A stretch of 64,000 nt of DNA from Microbacterium sp. USTB-Y (GCF_023703415.1 NZ_JAGMTU010000002.1:124001-188000); one strand, 5' to 3'. Shown: positions 9,802 through 19,063, numbered from the stretch's first letter. The notes: generated by a model not told the origin, from the letters alone. Translations and numbers: made by a program.

Positions 9802-11037
9802 ATGGAAGCAACAGGGAACATCTCCTGGGGAGTCACGGCGACGGCGCTCGTGCTGCTCATGACCCCGGGAGTCGCGTTCTTCTACGGCGGTCTGGTCAAG
9901 GCCAAGAGCGTCATCAGCATGATGATGATGAGCTTCGGCGCGATCGGGCTCGTCGCCGTGCTGTGGATCCTCTACGGGTCGTCCATGGCGAGCGTCTCCT
10001 CGCCCACCCAGTTCGCGGGCGACCCGTTCGCCGACTTCGGGCTCGCGTCGCTCGCGAGCGGCAAGGGATCCAACATCGCGCTGCTGACCGTCGGGTACGG
10101 CGCGACCTTCGCGATCATCACCGTCGCGCTCATCTCCGGTGCGATCGCCGACCGCGCCAAGTTCGGGCCGTGGCTCATCTTCGTGGGGGTGTTCGCCACC
10201 GTCGGCTACTTCCCGATCGCCGCATGGGTGTGGGGCGGCGGATGGATCATGCACCTCGGTGCGATGCTGTTCGGCAAGGACAGCGGCATCGAGTTCATCG
10301 ACTACGCCGGCGGCACCGCCGTGCACATCAACGCGGGCGCGGCCGCGTTCGCCCTCGCCCTCGTGCTGGGCAAGCGGATCGGGTTCCAGAAGGGCATCCA
10401 GAAGCCGCACAACGTCCCGCTCACCCTCCTCGGCGCCGCCCTGCTGTGGTTCGGCTGGTTCGGTTTCAACGCCGGTGCGCAGTGGACCACGAAGGGGATG
10501 GACGGGGTCGGCCTCATCACGATCAACACCTTCGGCGCGGCCGCGGCAGGCATCCTCGGCTGGATCCTCATCGAGCGGATCCGCGGCGGCAAGGCCACGT
10601 CCGTCGGAGCGGCGAGCGGTGCCGTCGCTGGACTCGTCGCCATCACTCCGGCGTGTGCGAACCTGACGCCGGGTTGGGCCCTGCTGCTCGGCGCGGTGAC
10701 CGGCGCGGTGTGCGCCCTGGCCGTCGAGCTCAAGTTCCACCTCGGGTTCGACGACTCGCTCGACGTGGTCGGGCTGCACCTGGTGGGCGGCTTCATCGGC
10801 ACCATCTACCTCGGCTTCTTCGCCACCGGCCAGGGCCTGTTCACCGGCGGCGACCTCCGCCTGCTCGTGGTGCAGGTGCTGGCGTCGGGCGGCGTGCTCG
10901 TCTACTCCTTCGTCGTGGCGCTGGTGATCGGCCTCGTCATCGACAAGACCATCGGCTTCCGTGTCACCAGCGAGGACGAGATCGCCGGCGTCGACCTCGT
11001 GGTGCACGGCGAGGAGGGCTACGCGCTCACCTCGTGA
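9802..11037 (+). CDS. amt: Ammonium transporter
   Basis: The 411-residue Amt/Mep/Rh channel is almost entirely hydrophobic, consistent with eleven membrane helices. Family landmarks are TPGVAFFYGGLV in the first helix, the pore-lining His of AVHINAGAAA, the WFGWFGFNAG segment, and the second pore His in VVGLHLVGGFIG. The ATG at 9802 is preferred over the GTG at 9787 because GGAGG lies 8 nt upstream of the ATG and overlaps the GTG. No glnK/glnB follows; the gene appears monocistronic and may be nitrogen-regulated through the box upstream. Confidence 0.95.
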   Translation: MEATGNISWGVTATALVLLMTPGVAFFYGGLVKAKSVISMMMMSFGAIGLVAVLWILYGSSMASVSSPTQFAGDPFADFGLASLASGKGSNIALLTVGYGATFAIITVALISGAIADRAKFGPWLIFVGVFATVGYFPIAAWVWGGGWIMHLGAMLFGKDSGIEFIDYAGGTAVHINAGAAAFALALVLGKRIGFQKGIQKPHNVPLTLLGAALLWFGWFGFNAGAQWTTKGMDGVGLITINTFGAAAAGILGWILIERIRGGKATSVGAASGAVAGLVAITPACANLTPGWALLLGAVTGAVCALAVELKFHLGFDDSLDVVGLHLVGGFIGTIYLGFFATGQGLFTGGDLRLLVVQVLASGGVLVYSFVVALVIGLVIDKTIGFRVTSEDEIAGVDLVVHGEEGYALTS

Positions 11038-11078
11038 CAGCCCGCGGGGATGCGGGAACGCGCGGATAGGGTGTCGTT

Positions 11079-11645
11079 GTGACCACCAATGGCAACGGCA
11101 TCCTGTCCGCGCTCGTCGGCGCCGTCGCCGCGATCCTCCGCTCGCTCGGTGGCGGCTCGCGCCAGGGCCGGGCATCCGCCTCCCCGGCGGGGACGGCCGC
11201 GGGAGCACCGGCCGTCGTCCCGGGTCAGGGCGGCCTGACCGAGACCATCGAACTGGATCCGAGGTCGGTGCGGGACCTGCGGGTCGCCTACGCGCCGCGC
11301 CGGGACGGCGCGCCCGACGCCGGCGAGATCGTCTGGACCTGGGTGCCCTACGCCGAGCGCGACGGTCGTGGCAAGGACCGGCCCGTGCTGGTCATCGCGA
11401 CGCAGTCGGCGGAGCGCGTGTACGCGGTGAAGCTCACGAGCAAGTCGCACGACGGCGACCGCGACTTCCTCTCCCTCGGATCCGGTCCCTGGGACGGTCA
11501 GGGACGCGAGAGCTGGGTGGACGTCGACCAGCTGTACAGCGTGCACGTCTCCGGCGTGCGCCGGGAGGCGGCGGCTCTGGACCGCCGCCGGTTCGAGAGC
11601 GTCGCGGGCGTCCTGGAGCGCCGGTTCGGATGGACCTCCGCCTGA
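11079..11645 (+). CDS. PemK/MazF-like protein with N-terminal extension
   Basis: The protein has 188 residues. The C-terminal 110 or so match the PemK/MazF fold: GEIVWTWVPY, then GRGKDRPVLVIA (the conserved RPVlV strand), then SWVDVDQLYSV. The N-terminal 65 residues are a short hydrophobic helix and an Ala/Gly/Pro-rich linker. No antitoxin-sized gene is adjacent, so it may be a non-toxin member of the family. TAGGGT lies 6 nt before the GTG start, suggesting a leaderless transcript. Confidence 0.72.
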   Translation: MTTNGNGILSALVGAVAAILRSLGGGSRQGRASASPAGTAAGAPAVVPGQGGLTETIELDPRSVRDLRVAYAPRRDGAPDAGEIVWTWVPYAERDGRGKDRPVLVIATQSAERVYAVKLTSKSHDGDRDFLSLGSGPWDGQGRESWVDVDQLYSVHVSGVRREAAALDRRRFESVAGVLERRFGWTSA

Positions 11646-11700
11646 GCGGTCCTCGCCGGAACGGGTCCGTTCCGCGTCGGGGCCGCCGTAGGCTGGGCTC

Positions 11701-13836
11701 GTGGCGAAGAGCATCCTCATCACGTCCATCGAAGGCCATTCCGGCAAGTCGCTGATCGCGCTGGGGGTGATCGACGCGCTGAGCAGGGCGACGGCGCGCG
11801 TCGGCGTCTTCCGCCCCGTGACGCGGGCGAGCGACGGCACCGACGACGTGCTCGAGATGCTCCTCTCGCGCAGCGGGATCGGACTGCCGGCCGCGGACTG
11901 CATCGGCGTCGGCTACGACGAGCTGCACGCGGATCCGGATGCCGCGCTCGGCCGCATCCTCGAGCGCTTCCACGCCGTCGAAGCGCGCAGCGATGCCGTG
12001 GTGATCCTCGGCAGCGACTACACGGACGTCGCCGGTCCCGCAGAGCTCGGGCTCAACGCCCGCATCGCGGCGAACCTGGGCGCGACCGTGCTGCTGGTGC
12101 TCGGCGGGCGGGACACCGCTGGCCACGGCGAGCGCCTCGGGGCGACCTCGGCGCGCACCGCCGCGCAGCTCGGCCAGCTGGCGCGGCTCGGCATCGCCGA
12201 ACTCGCGCAGGAGCGGGCGGTGCTGTCGGCGATCGTCGTCAATCGTGCCGATCCCGATCACGGCGAGGACATCCGTGCCGCCGTCTCCGCGGTCCTCGAG
12301 GAACGGACGGACGACGGTGCCGACGGTGTGCCGGTGTGGGTCATCCCGGAGGATCCGCCGCTCGTGGCGCCGTCCGTGCGCGGCGTGCTGCAGGCACTCG
12401 GCGGCCGGCTGGCGCGGGGCGACGAGGGGCTCCTGGACCGCGAGGTGCTGGACGTCGTCATCGCCGGCATGTCGATGGTGAACGTTCTCCCGCGGCTGAT
12501 CGAATCCTCGGTCGTCGTGATCCCCGCCGACCGTGAGGAGGTGCTCCTGGCCACGCTGCTCGCGCAGGCCGCCGGTACCTTCCCGTCGATCGCCGCGATC
12601 GTGCTCAACGGGCCCTTCGTGCTCCCGGAGCCGATCGAACGGCTGCTCGACGGCCTCGGCCCCCGGGTGCCGATCATCGCGACCGATCTCGGGACCTACG
12701 AGACGACCGTGCGCGTGATGAACGCGCCGGGCCGCCTCTCCGTCGACGCGCCGCACCGGGTCGGACGGGCGCTGGCGCTCTTCGAGCAGCACGTCGACGT
12801 GCCCGCGCTCATCGCACTGCTCGGCGTCGCGCGGTCCGACGTCGTGACGCCGCTGATGTTCCAGTACGAGCTGTTCGACCGGGCGCGCACCCAGCGCCGG
12901 ACGATCGTCCTTCCCGAGGGAGGGGACGACCGCGTGCTGCGCGCCGCGGGCGCGGTGCTCAGCGGCGGCATCGCCGATCTCGTGATCCTCGGCGACGAAC
13001 CGGCCGTGCGCTCGCGCGCCCGCGAGCTCGGCGTCGACCTCGATGCGGCGCGCATCGTGTCGCCGACGGATCCCGAACTGGTGCCGCGCTTCGCCGCCGA
13101 GTACGCCCGGCTCAGGGCGCACAAGGGGGTGACGCTCGCCCAGGCCGCGGACACGGTCACCGACGTGTCGTACTTCGGCACGCTCATGGTCCATCTCGGG
13201 CTGGCCGATGGCATGGTCTCGGGCGCCGCGCACACGACCGCGCACACGATCCGGCCGGCGTTCGAGATCATCAAGACGCGCCCCGGTGTCTCGGTGGTGT
13301 CCTCGGTGTTCCTCATGGCGCTCGCCGATCGGGTGCTCGTCTACGGCGACTGCGCGGTGATCCCGGATCCCACGAGCGAGCAGCTCGCCGACATCGCGAT
13401 CTCGTCGGCGGCCACGGCGACGGCCTTCGGCATCGAGCCGCGGGTGGCGATGCTGTCGTACTCGACCGGCGACTCCGGATCCGGGGCCGAGGTGGAGAAG
13501 GTGCGCGCGGCGACGCAGCTCGTGCGCGAACGCGCGCCGGAGCTCCCGGTCGAGGGGCCGATCCAGTACGACGCGGCCGCGGACGCCGCCGTGGCGCGGG
13601 CGAAGCTGCCGGGATCGTCGGTGGCGGGGCGAGCGACCGTGTTCGTGTTCCCCGACCTCAACACGGGCAACAACACCTACAAGGCGGTGCAGCGCTCGGC
13701 CGGCGCCGTCGCCATGGGACCGGTGCTGCAGGGGCTGAACAAGCCCATCAACGACCTGTCCCGCGGAGCGCTGGTGGAGGACATCGTCAACACGATCGCG
13801 ATCACGGCGATCCAGGCCCAGGAGGTGCCGGCATGA
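11701..13836 (+). CDS. pta: Phosphate acetyltransferase, long form
   Basis: The 711-residue enzyme interconverts acetyl-CoA and acetyl phosphate. The N-terminal half is the P-loop/CobQ-like plus DRTGG region (EGHSGKS near residue 14) typical of long Pta proteins. The C-terminal half from about residue 390 is the catalytic PTA/PTB domain, with LPEGGDDRVLRA, GDSGSGAEV and the terminal FPDLNTGNNTYKAVQ motif. GTG at 11701 begins 6 nt after TAGGCT (11689-11694), so initiation is probably leaderless. The gene overlaps ackA by 4 nt. Confidence 0.96.
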   Translation: MAKSILITSIEGHSGKSLIALGVIDALSRATARVGVFRPVTRASDGTDDVLEMLLSRSGIGLPAADCIGVGYDELHADPDAALGRILERFHAVEARSDAVVILGSDYTDVAGPAELGLNARIAANLGATVLLVLGGRDTAGHGERLGATSARTAAQLGQLARLGIAELAQERAVLSAIVVNRADPDHGEDIRAAVSAVLEERTDDGADGVPVWVIPEDPPLVAPSVRGVLQALGGRLARGDEGLLDREVLDVVIAGMSMVNVLPRLIESSVVVIPADREEVLLATLLAQAAGTFPSIAAIVLNGPFVLPEPIERLLDGLGPRVPIIATDLGTYETTVRVMNAPGRLSVDAPHRVGRALALFEQHVDVPALIALLGVARSDVVTPLMFQYELFDRARTQRRTIVLPEGGDDRVLRAAGAVLSGGIADLVILGDEPAVRSRARELGVDLDAARIVSPTDPELVPRFAAEYARLRAHKGVTLAQAADTVTDVSYFGTLMVHLGLADGMVSGAAHTTAHTIRPAFEIIKTRPGVSVVSSVFLMALADRVLVYGDCAVIPDPTSEQLADIAISSAATATAFGIEPRVAMLSYSTGDSGSGAEVEKVRAATQLVRERAPELPVEGPIQYDAAADAAVARAKLPGSSVAGRATVFVFPDLNTGNNTYKAVQRSAGAVAMGPVLQGLNKPINDLSRGALVEDIVNTIAITAIQAQEVPA

Positions 13837-15023
13837 GCGTCGTGCTCGTGATCAACAGCGGATCCTCGTCGTTCAAGTACCAGCTCGTCGACACGGCCAC
13901 CGGAGCGGCGCTCGCGTCGGGGCTGGTCGAACGGATCGGGCAGGACGAGGGCCGGGCCGTGCACGTCGACGCCGCGGGGACGGAGACGGAGCGGATCCTG
14001 CCGATCCCCGACCACACCGCCGGCTTCCAGGTGATGCTGGACGCCTTCGGCGCGCACGGTCCGTCGCTGGACGAGTTCCCGCCCGCGGCGGTGGGGCATC
14101 GGGTGGTGCACGGCGGTGCGCGCTTCTTCGAGCCGACGGTGATCACGCCGCAGGTCGAGGCCGACATCGACGAGCTCGCGGCTCTCGCGCCGCTGCACAA
14201 CCCCGGCGCGCTGCAGGGGATCAGGGCCGCAGAACGCGCGTTCCCGGCGGTGCCGCACGTCGCCGTCTTCGACACGGCGTTCCACCAGACGCTCCCGCCC
14301 GCCGCCTACACCTACGCGATCGACCGCGATCTGGCGGAGTCGTACCGCATTCGGCGATACGGGTTCCACGGCACGTCGCACAAGTTCGTCTCCGAGGCGG
14401 CCGCAGCGTTCGTCGGCGGCGAGCGGGAGGGCCTGCGACAGCTCGTGTTCCATCTCGGCAACGGGGCCTCCGTGACCGCCGTGCTCGGCGGCCGGTCGGT
14501 GGAGACGTCGATGGGGATGACGCCGCTGGAAGGGCTCGTCATGGGAACACGGTCGGGCGACATCGACCCCGCGGTGCTGTTCACGCTCGCACGGCGCGCA
14601 GGCCTCACGGTGGCGGAGCTGGACGAGCTGCTGAACACCCGGAGCGGACTGAAGGGCCTTTCCGGCGTCTCCGACATGCGCGACGTGCTCGCCCGGGCCG
14701 CGGCGGGGGATGAGGCGGCGACGCTCGCCTTCGACGTGTACATCCACCGGCTGCGCGGCTACGCGGGGGCCTACATCGCCCAGCTCGGCGGCGTGGACGT
14801 CATCTCGTTCACCGCGGGGGTCGGCGAGAACAACGCCCTGGTGCGTCGTGAGGCGATGGCGACCCTGGGGTTCGCGGGAGTCGAGATCGATCCGCTGCGG
14901 AATGAGACTCCGGGGCGGGGGATCCGGGTGATCTCGACCGACTCCTCGCCGGTGACGGTCCTCGTCGTCCCGACCAACGAGGAACTCGAGATCGCGCGGC
15001 AGACCGCCCGGATCCTGGAGTGA
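13833..15023 (+). CDS. ackA: Acetate kinase
   Basis: The 396-residue ASKHA kinase makes ATP and acetate from acetyl phosphate. Visible motifs are VINSGSSSFKYQ at the N-terminus, GHRVVHGG, FHGTSHKFVS, the phosphate loop HLGNGASVTAV and SFTAGVGENN near the C-terminus. It overlaps pta by ATGA, which couples the two genes of the acetate pathway. Only 18 bp separate its stop from the stop of the convergent helicase gene. Confidence 0.97.
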   Translation: MSVVLVINSGSSSFKYQLVDTATGAALASGLVERIGQDEGRAVHVDAAGTETERILPIPDHTAGFQVMLDAFGAHGPSLDEFPPAAVGHRVVHGGARFFEPTVITPQVEADIDELAALAPLHNPGALQGIRAAERAFPAVPHVAVFDTAFHQTLPPAAYTYAIDRDLAESYRIRRYGFHGTSHKFVSEAAAAFVGGEREGLRQLVFHLGNGASVTAVLGGRSVETSMGMTPLEGLVMGTRSGDIDPAVLFTLARRAGLTVAELDELLNTRSGLKGLSGVSDMRDVLARAAAGDEAATLAFDVYIHRLRGYAGAYIAQLGGVDVISFTAGVGENNALVRREAMATLGFAGVEIDPLRNETPGRGIRVISTDSSPVTVLVVPTNEELEIARQTARILE

Positions 15024-15041
15024 GCGCGACGCTGCGCGCGG

Positions 15042-17105
15042 TCACGCGAACAGCGCGTCGAGATCGTCCAAGCGCACCCGCGGGCCCTGGGACGCCGGTG
15101 AGGCGCCGGGAGCGGTGACCCTGGTGTCCACGACGGCGAGGCACGCGAGCGCCTCACTCGTCAGGAACCGGCTCGGCTTGGCCAGGACGTGCCGGGCCGC
15201 GAATGCCGTGGGGTGCGTGGGCAGGGTGGCCGGCGCGTAGATGCTCAGCGTGTCGCGGGCTCGCGTGAGGCCGACGTAGAACAGGCGCCGCTCCTCTTCG
15301 AGCCCCGCCCTCGTGGTCAGCGCCATATCGGAGGGCATGGCGCCGTCGGTCGCTCTCAGCAGATGCACCGCGGACCATTCGAGCCCTTTCGCCGAGTGGA
15401 TCGTCGACAGCGTCACCCAGTCCTCGTCGAGGTGCGGCGTGGAGGCCCAGTCGCCCGCCAGGGTCACGGGGTCGATGGCCTGGTCGCCCACGAACGCCCG
15501 GAGATCCCGCTGCCTGGCCGCGGCCTCGGCCACCGCGGCCACGTCGGCCGCGCGGCGCTGCCAATCGGGGTAGTGCTGGGCCAGCAGCGTCGTGGCCGCG
15601 TCGACGCACGCCTCCACCAGCTCGGGCACGGGGGATCCCGCGTCCACGACGCCGAGCAGGGAGAGGGTGGTCGCGAGCCCGACGCGCGCCGTGGCCGGCG
15701 CCGCGGCGATCGCCTCCGGGCCGCCGGCGATGCCCTGATCGGCGAGGACGCCGGCGAGGCGGCGCGCGCCCACCTTGCCGAGTCCGCGATGCCGGGTGAG
15801 CAGGCGGTACCAGGCGATCTCGTCGGCGGGGTTCAGCACCACGCGGAACGCGGCGAGCAGGTCCCGCACATGCGCGGTCTCCAGATAGCCGATCCCGCCG
15901 AACTTCGCGAAGGGGATGCCGCGGACTTTCAGTTCGACTTCGAGCAGTGCGCTGTGCGAGCCGGCGCGCATCAGCACCGCCTGCTCCCGCAGGGGCAGAC
16001 CGTCCGCGTGGGCCGCGAGGATCCGCTCCGCCACGGTGCGCGCCTCGTCGTCGGCGTTCTCGCAGCGGACGAGCTCGGGCCGCGGCGCCGTGCCCGGACG
16101 ATGCGCCACCAGGCGGATCGGGAAGTCCTGGGGGCGTGCGGCGTTCGCCAGGTCGAGGATGGGCTGGGTCGACCGGAAGTTCCGCTCGAGGCGGATGACC
16201 TGGGCCTGGGGGTGCCGGTCGAGAACGCCCTGGAGCTGCCCGGCCCCGGCGCCGCGGAAGCCGTAGATCGCCTGCGCGTCGTCGCCGACCACGGTCAGAC
16301 CGCGCCCCTGGGGGCAGAGCTCCTGGACGATCTCTGCCTGCACGCGGTTGACGTCCTGGTACTCGTCGACCAGGACCCAGTCCCAGCGCGCGCGGAGCCG
16401 TGCACCGACGTCGGGATCGCGCAGCAGCGAGCGCCACGCGACGAGGAGGTCGTCGAGGTCGAGCAGGCCCCGGGCCCGCTTGCGCTGCGTGTACGCACGC
16501 AGCAGCGCCATGATCTCGTCGGCGTGATCGAGCGCCCATGGGAACTGCTCCTGGATGATCTCGCGCCCGGGTCGCTCCAGGCTGACGGCCCTGGATCCGA
16601 TGTCGGCGATCGCCCTGCTCGTCGGCATGCGGCGGCCCGTGCCGTCGAGGCCGTGCTCGCTGCGCAGGAGGTCGACGAGGTCGACGATGTCGTCCGGAGC
16701 CAGGACCGTGACGTCGGCCAGTCCGAGATGATGCGCGTTCTCGGCGACGATGCGATGCGCGACCGCGTGGAAGGTCCCTCCGGCGATCCGCTGGGCGAGC
16801 GCGGTGTCGCCCACCATCGCGGCAGCGCGGGAGGTCATCGCCGCCGCGGCCCGGCGGGTGAAGGTCAGCAGCAGGATCCGCTCCGGCGCGGCGCCCGCAT
16901 CGATGAGCCGGGCGACGCGGCTGGTCAGGACCCGGGTCTTGCCCGTGCCCGCGCCGGTCGCGACGACGAGCGGCTCTTCGCCGTGCTCGACCGCGCGGCG
17001 TTGCATCTCGTCCAGGTCGTCGACCAGCTCTGCAGTGCTCACGGTGATGACGGTATCCGCGGGCTCGGACATCCCCGGTTCGTCTTCGGCCGGTGTCTGC
17101 GCCAC
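15042..17105 (-). CDS. UvrD/Rep-family (SF1A) ATP-dependent DNA helicase
   Basis: The 687-residue helicase has Walker A ATGAGTGKT (49-57), motif Ia LLTFTRRAA, Walker B VLVDEYQD, motif III GDDAQAIYGFRGA, motif IV ERNFRST, motif V STIHSAKGLEW and motif VI VGLTRARDTL. It translocates 3'-5' on single-stranded DNA and probably acts in repair. It is shorter than classical UvrD/PcrA, so the C-terminal tail is reduced, and no HRDC domain is evident. The GTG at 17105 is the longest start; an ATG at 17072 is an alternative, and neither has a strong ribosome site. Confidence 0.88.
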   Translation of the reverse strand: MAQTPAEDEPGMSEPADTVITVSTAELVDDLDEMQRRAVEHGEEPLVVATGAGTGKTRVLTSRVARLIDAGAAPERILLLTFTRRAAAAMTSRAAAMVGDTALAQRIAGGTFHAVAHRIVAENAHHLGLADVTVLAPDDIVDLVDLLRSEHGLDGTGRRMPTSRAIADIGSRAVSLERPGREIIQEQFPWALDHADEIMALLRAYTQRKRARGLLDLDDLLVAWRSLLRDPDVGARLRARWDWVLVDEYQDVNRVQAEIVQELCPQGRGLTVVGDDAQAIYGFRGAGAGQLQGVLDRHPQAQVIRLERNFRSTQPILDLANAARPQDFPIRLVAHRPGTAPRPELVRCENADDEARTVAERILAAHADGLPLREQAVLMRAGSHSALLEVELKVRGIPFAKFGGIGYLETAHVRDLLAAFRVVLNPADEIAWYRLLTRHRGLGKVGARRLAGVLADQGIAGGPEAIAAAPATARVGLATTLSLLGVVDAGSPVPELVEACVDAATTLLAQHYPDWQRRAADVAAVAEAAARQRDLRAFVGDQAIDPVTLAGDWASTPHLDEDWVTLSTIHSAKGLEWSAVHLLRATDGAMPSDMALTTRAGLEEERRLFYVGLTRARDTLSIYAPATLPTHPTAFAARHVLAKPSRFLTSEALACLAVVDTRVTAPGASPASQGPRVRLDDLDALFA

Positions 17106-17187
17106 GCCCGGCGGACGGCGTGGTCGGAGTGCCGCCGCCGGATCGGGTATGCTCTTTACCTGTGCCTCAGGGCACGAAAACCCGCAA

Positions 17188-17263
17188 GGGCGATTGGCGC
17201 AGTTGGTAGCGCGCTTCCTTCACACGGAAGAGGTCGTCGGTTCGAGTCCGGCATCGCCCACCA
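17188..17263 (+). tRNA. tRNA-Val (CAC)
   Basis: The acceptor arms GGGCGAT (17188-17194) and ATCGCCC (17253-17259) pair. The anticodon stem CTTCC/GGAAG closes the loop TTCACAC, giving anticodon CAC. The T arm contains GGTTCGAGTCC. CCA is encoded at 17261-17263. TATGCT at 17148-17153 is a plausible -10. Confidence 0.96.
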
Positions 17264-17355
17264 TCATCTCCTCCTCCCTCCGGAACCTTGTGGGGTAACC
17301 TCTCCGTTGCAGGACAGCCGGTCTCGGCGTTCCTGCCGGTTCGGGAGGATGTCAC

Positions 17356-17841
17356 ATGCAGGGTGCCGCCGGCGGCGATCGAGCAGTGCTCGACGGCGAG
17401 ACCTACACCGTGACCCGGAGCATCTCCATCGCCGCGCCCGTCGAGAAGGTGTGGCGCGCGATCACGGATCCGGAGCATCTCTCGCGCTGGTTCGGCCGCA
17501 CCGTCCTGCGCGGCGCAGGGGTCGGCGCGGTGGGAACGATGACCTTCGAGGGGCACGGGGCCGTCCCGATCCGCGTGGAGGCCGTGGACGCGCCGCGCTC
17601 GGTGACCTACCGCTGGAACAACGACGACGCCCTCCGCATCCTGCCCCCGGACCTCGACGAGTCGAGCTCGACGGTCTTCACGTTCACCCTCGAAACTCAG
17701 AAGTCGGGCACGAGGCTCACCGTCGTGGAGTCCGGCTTCGAGCGCACCTCCGACCCGGAGGCGAATCTCGAGAGCCACCGACGCGGCTGGGATCTCGAGA
17801 TCGACAAGCTCGTCGCCCTGCTGAGGGAGGGCGGAAGATGA
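17356..17841 (+). CDS. SRPBCC (AHSA1-like) domain protein
   Basis: The 161-residue START/Bet v1-like protein is recognised by the N-terminal strand SISIAAPVEKVWRAITDPEHLSRWF and the C-terminal helix ending in DLEIDKLVALL. Such domains bind small hydrophobic ligands; many are co-encoded with ArsR regulators, as here. ATG at 17356 follows GGGAGG by 8 nt. It overlaps the ArsR gene by ATGA, so the two form one operon. Confidence 0.85.
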   Translation: MQGAAGGDRAVLDGETYTVTRSISIAAPVEKVWRAITDPEHLSRWFGRTVLRGAGVGAVGTMTFEGHGAVPIRVEAVDAPRSVTYRWNNDDALRILPPDLDESSSTVFTFTLETQKSGTRLTVVESGFERTSDPEANLESHRRGWDLEIDKLVALLREGGR

Positions 17842-18152
17842 CGGCCTCGCTGGTGCCCGTGTTCGCCGCGCTCGGCGACGAGACGCGGTGGAGGATCCTC
17901 GCCGCGCTGGGGGAGGGGGATGCCTCCGCCTCCGCTCTGGCCGCGCGCTTCCCGGTGTCCCGGCAGGCGATCGCGAAGCACCTGTCGGTGCTCGCTGACG
18001 TCGGCCTGGTCGAACCCGTGCGCGTCGGTCGCGAGGTGCGCTATCGCGTCGTCGGTTCCGAACTCAGCGCCGCAGCGCGCCGGCTCGACGCGATCGGCCG
18101 GGAGTGGGAGGGCCGGCTCGCGGTGATCAAGGAGATCGCCGAGCGGCTCTGA
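17838..18152 (+). CDS. ArsR-family transcriptional regulator
   Basis: This 104-residue winged-helix regulator has FAALGDETRWRILAAL at the N-terminus and the recognition helix SRQAIAKHLSVL, followed by a wing with GREVRYRV. No metal-binding Cys pair is seen, so a non-metal signal is likely, as for SRPBCC-linked ArsR proteins. It is coupled to the SRPBCC gene by ATGA. Two palindromes downstream, before the SDR gene, are candidate binding sites. Confidence 0.9.
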   Translation: MTASLVPVFAALGDETRWRILAALGEGDASASALAARFPVSRQAIAKHLSVLADVGLVEPVRVGREVRYRVVGSELSAAARRLDAIGREWEGRLAVIKEIAERL

Positions 18153-18171
18153 TCCGGATCCCTGCCTTAGT

Positions 18172-18220
18172 GCAACCTGAGGGTTGCGTCAGAGTGTTCT
18201 CAGTGCAATCCTGAAGTTGC
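18172..18220. promoter_or_regulatory. Paired operator-like palindromes
   Basis: GCAACCTGAGGGTTGC (18172-18187) and GCAATCCTGAAGTTGC (18205-18220) are related palindromes whose starts lie 33 bp apart, close to three helical turns. They lie between the ArsR gene and the SDR gene, and the second ends 26 nt before the SDR ATG. They could bind the adjacent ArsR protein or another dimeric regulator. Confidence 0.55.
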
Positions 18221-18245
18221 AGACGCAGACGAAGGAGAGCGCATC

Positions 18246-19040
18246 ATGCTGCTGGAGAACAAGGTCGCGGTCATCCATGGCGGCGGCGGGTCGATCGGAG
18301 CGGCCGCCGCCCGGGTCTTCGCGCGGGAGGGGGCGCGGCTGTTCCTCGCGGGGCGCTCGCTGCCGCGGCTCGAGGCGGCGGCCTCCCGGGTGCGATCGGA
18401 AGGCGGCGAGGTGTCGGTCGCCGTCGTCGACGCCTCCGACCCGTTCGCCGTCGAGCGGCACGCGGACGAGATCGCCGAGAGCGCGGGGCGCATCGACGTC
18501 GCACTGAACGCGGTGGGGTTCGACCATGTGCAGGGGAGGGGCATCACGGAGACATCCCTCGACGACTTCCTGCATCCGGTCGTCGGTTATCTGCGGACGA
18601 ACTTCCTCACGGCGAAGGCCGCGGCGCGCCACATGGTCGCGCAGCGCTCCGGTGTGATCCTGACGATCTCGACGCCCGGCGCACGGCTCTCCGGACGCGG
18701 GCTGATCGGCAACGCCGCGCAGTCCGCCGGACTGGAGGGCTTCTCACGCGCCCTCGCCGGCGAGCTCGGGCCCGACGGCGTCCGGGTGGTCTGCGTGCGA
18801 CCGCACGCGATCTCGGACGCGCTCACGACCTCGTACACCCGGGCGATGTTCGGACGGATCGCTGACGCGTCGGGCCTTGGCATGGACGAGTGGATCCGGG
18901 GACTCACCGGGTCCACGGCACTGGGGCGACTTCCGGTACTCGACGAGGTGGCCGAGTATCTCGCCTTCGCCGCGTCCGACCGTGCGGGGTCGATGACCGG
19001 GGCGATCGCCAATCTCACCGCCGGGGCGCTCGTCGACTGA
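18246..19040 (+). CDS. SDR-fold protein lacking the canonical catalytic Tyr and Lys
   Basis: The protein has 264 residues with a Rossmann nucleotide site HGGGGSIGAA near residue 11 and the LNAVG equivalent of the family's NNAG motif. The catalytic YxxxK is absent. In the matching helix the sequence is GNAAQSAGLEGFSRAL, placing Asn156 at the Tyr and Ser160 at the Lys position. It may bind NAD(P) without classical reductase chemistry. The ATG at 18246 follows GAAGGAGAGC. Paired palindromes lie just upstream. Confidence 0.82.
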   Translation: MLLENKVAVIHGGGGSIGAAAARVFAREGARLFLAGRSLPRLEAAASRVRSEGGEVSVAVVDASDPFAVERHADEIAESAGRIDVALNAVGFDHVQGRGITETSLDDFLHPVVGYLRTNFLTAKAAARHMVAQRSGVILTISTPGARLSGRGLIGNAAQSAGLEGFSRALAGELGPDGVRVVCVRPHAISDALTTSYTRAMFGRIADASGLGMDEWIRGLTGSTALGRLPVLDEVAEYLAFAASDRAGSMTGAIANLTAGALVD

Positions 19041-19052
19041 CGGGCGCCCCGG
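19021..19052 (+). terminator. Hairpin overlapping the SDR stop codon
   Basis: CCGGGGCGC (19021-19029) pairs with GCGCCCCGG (19044-19052). The TGA stop at 19038-19040 lies in the loop. It sits in the 23-bp gap region before the convergent VOC gene. Confidence 0.5.
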
Positions 19053-19063
19053 GGAGAGGCGGC

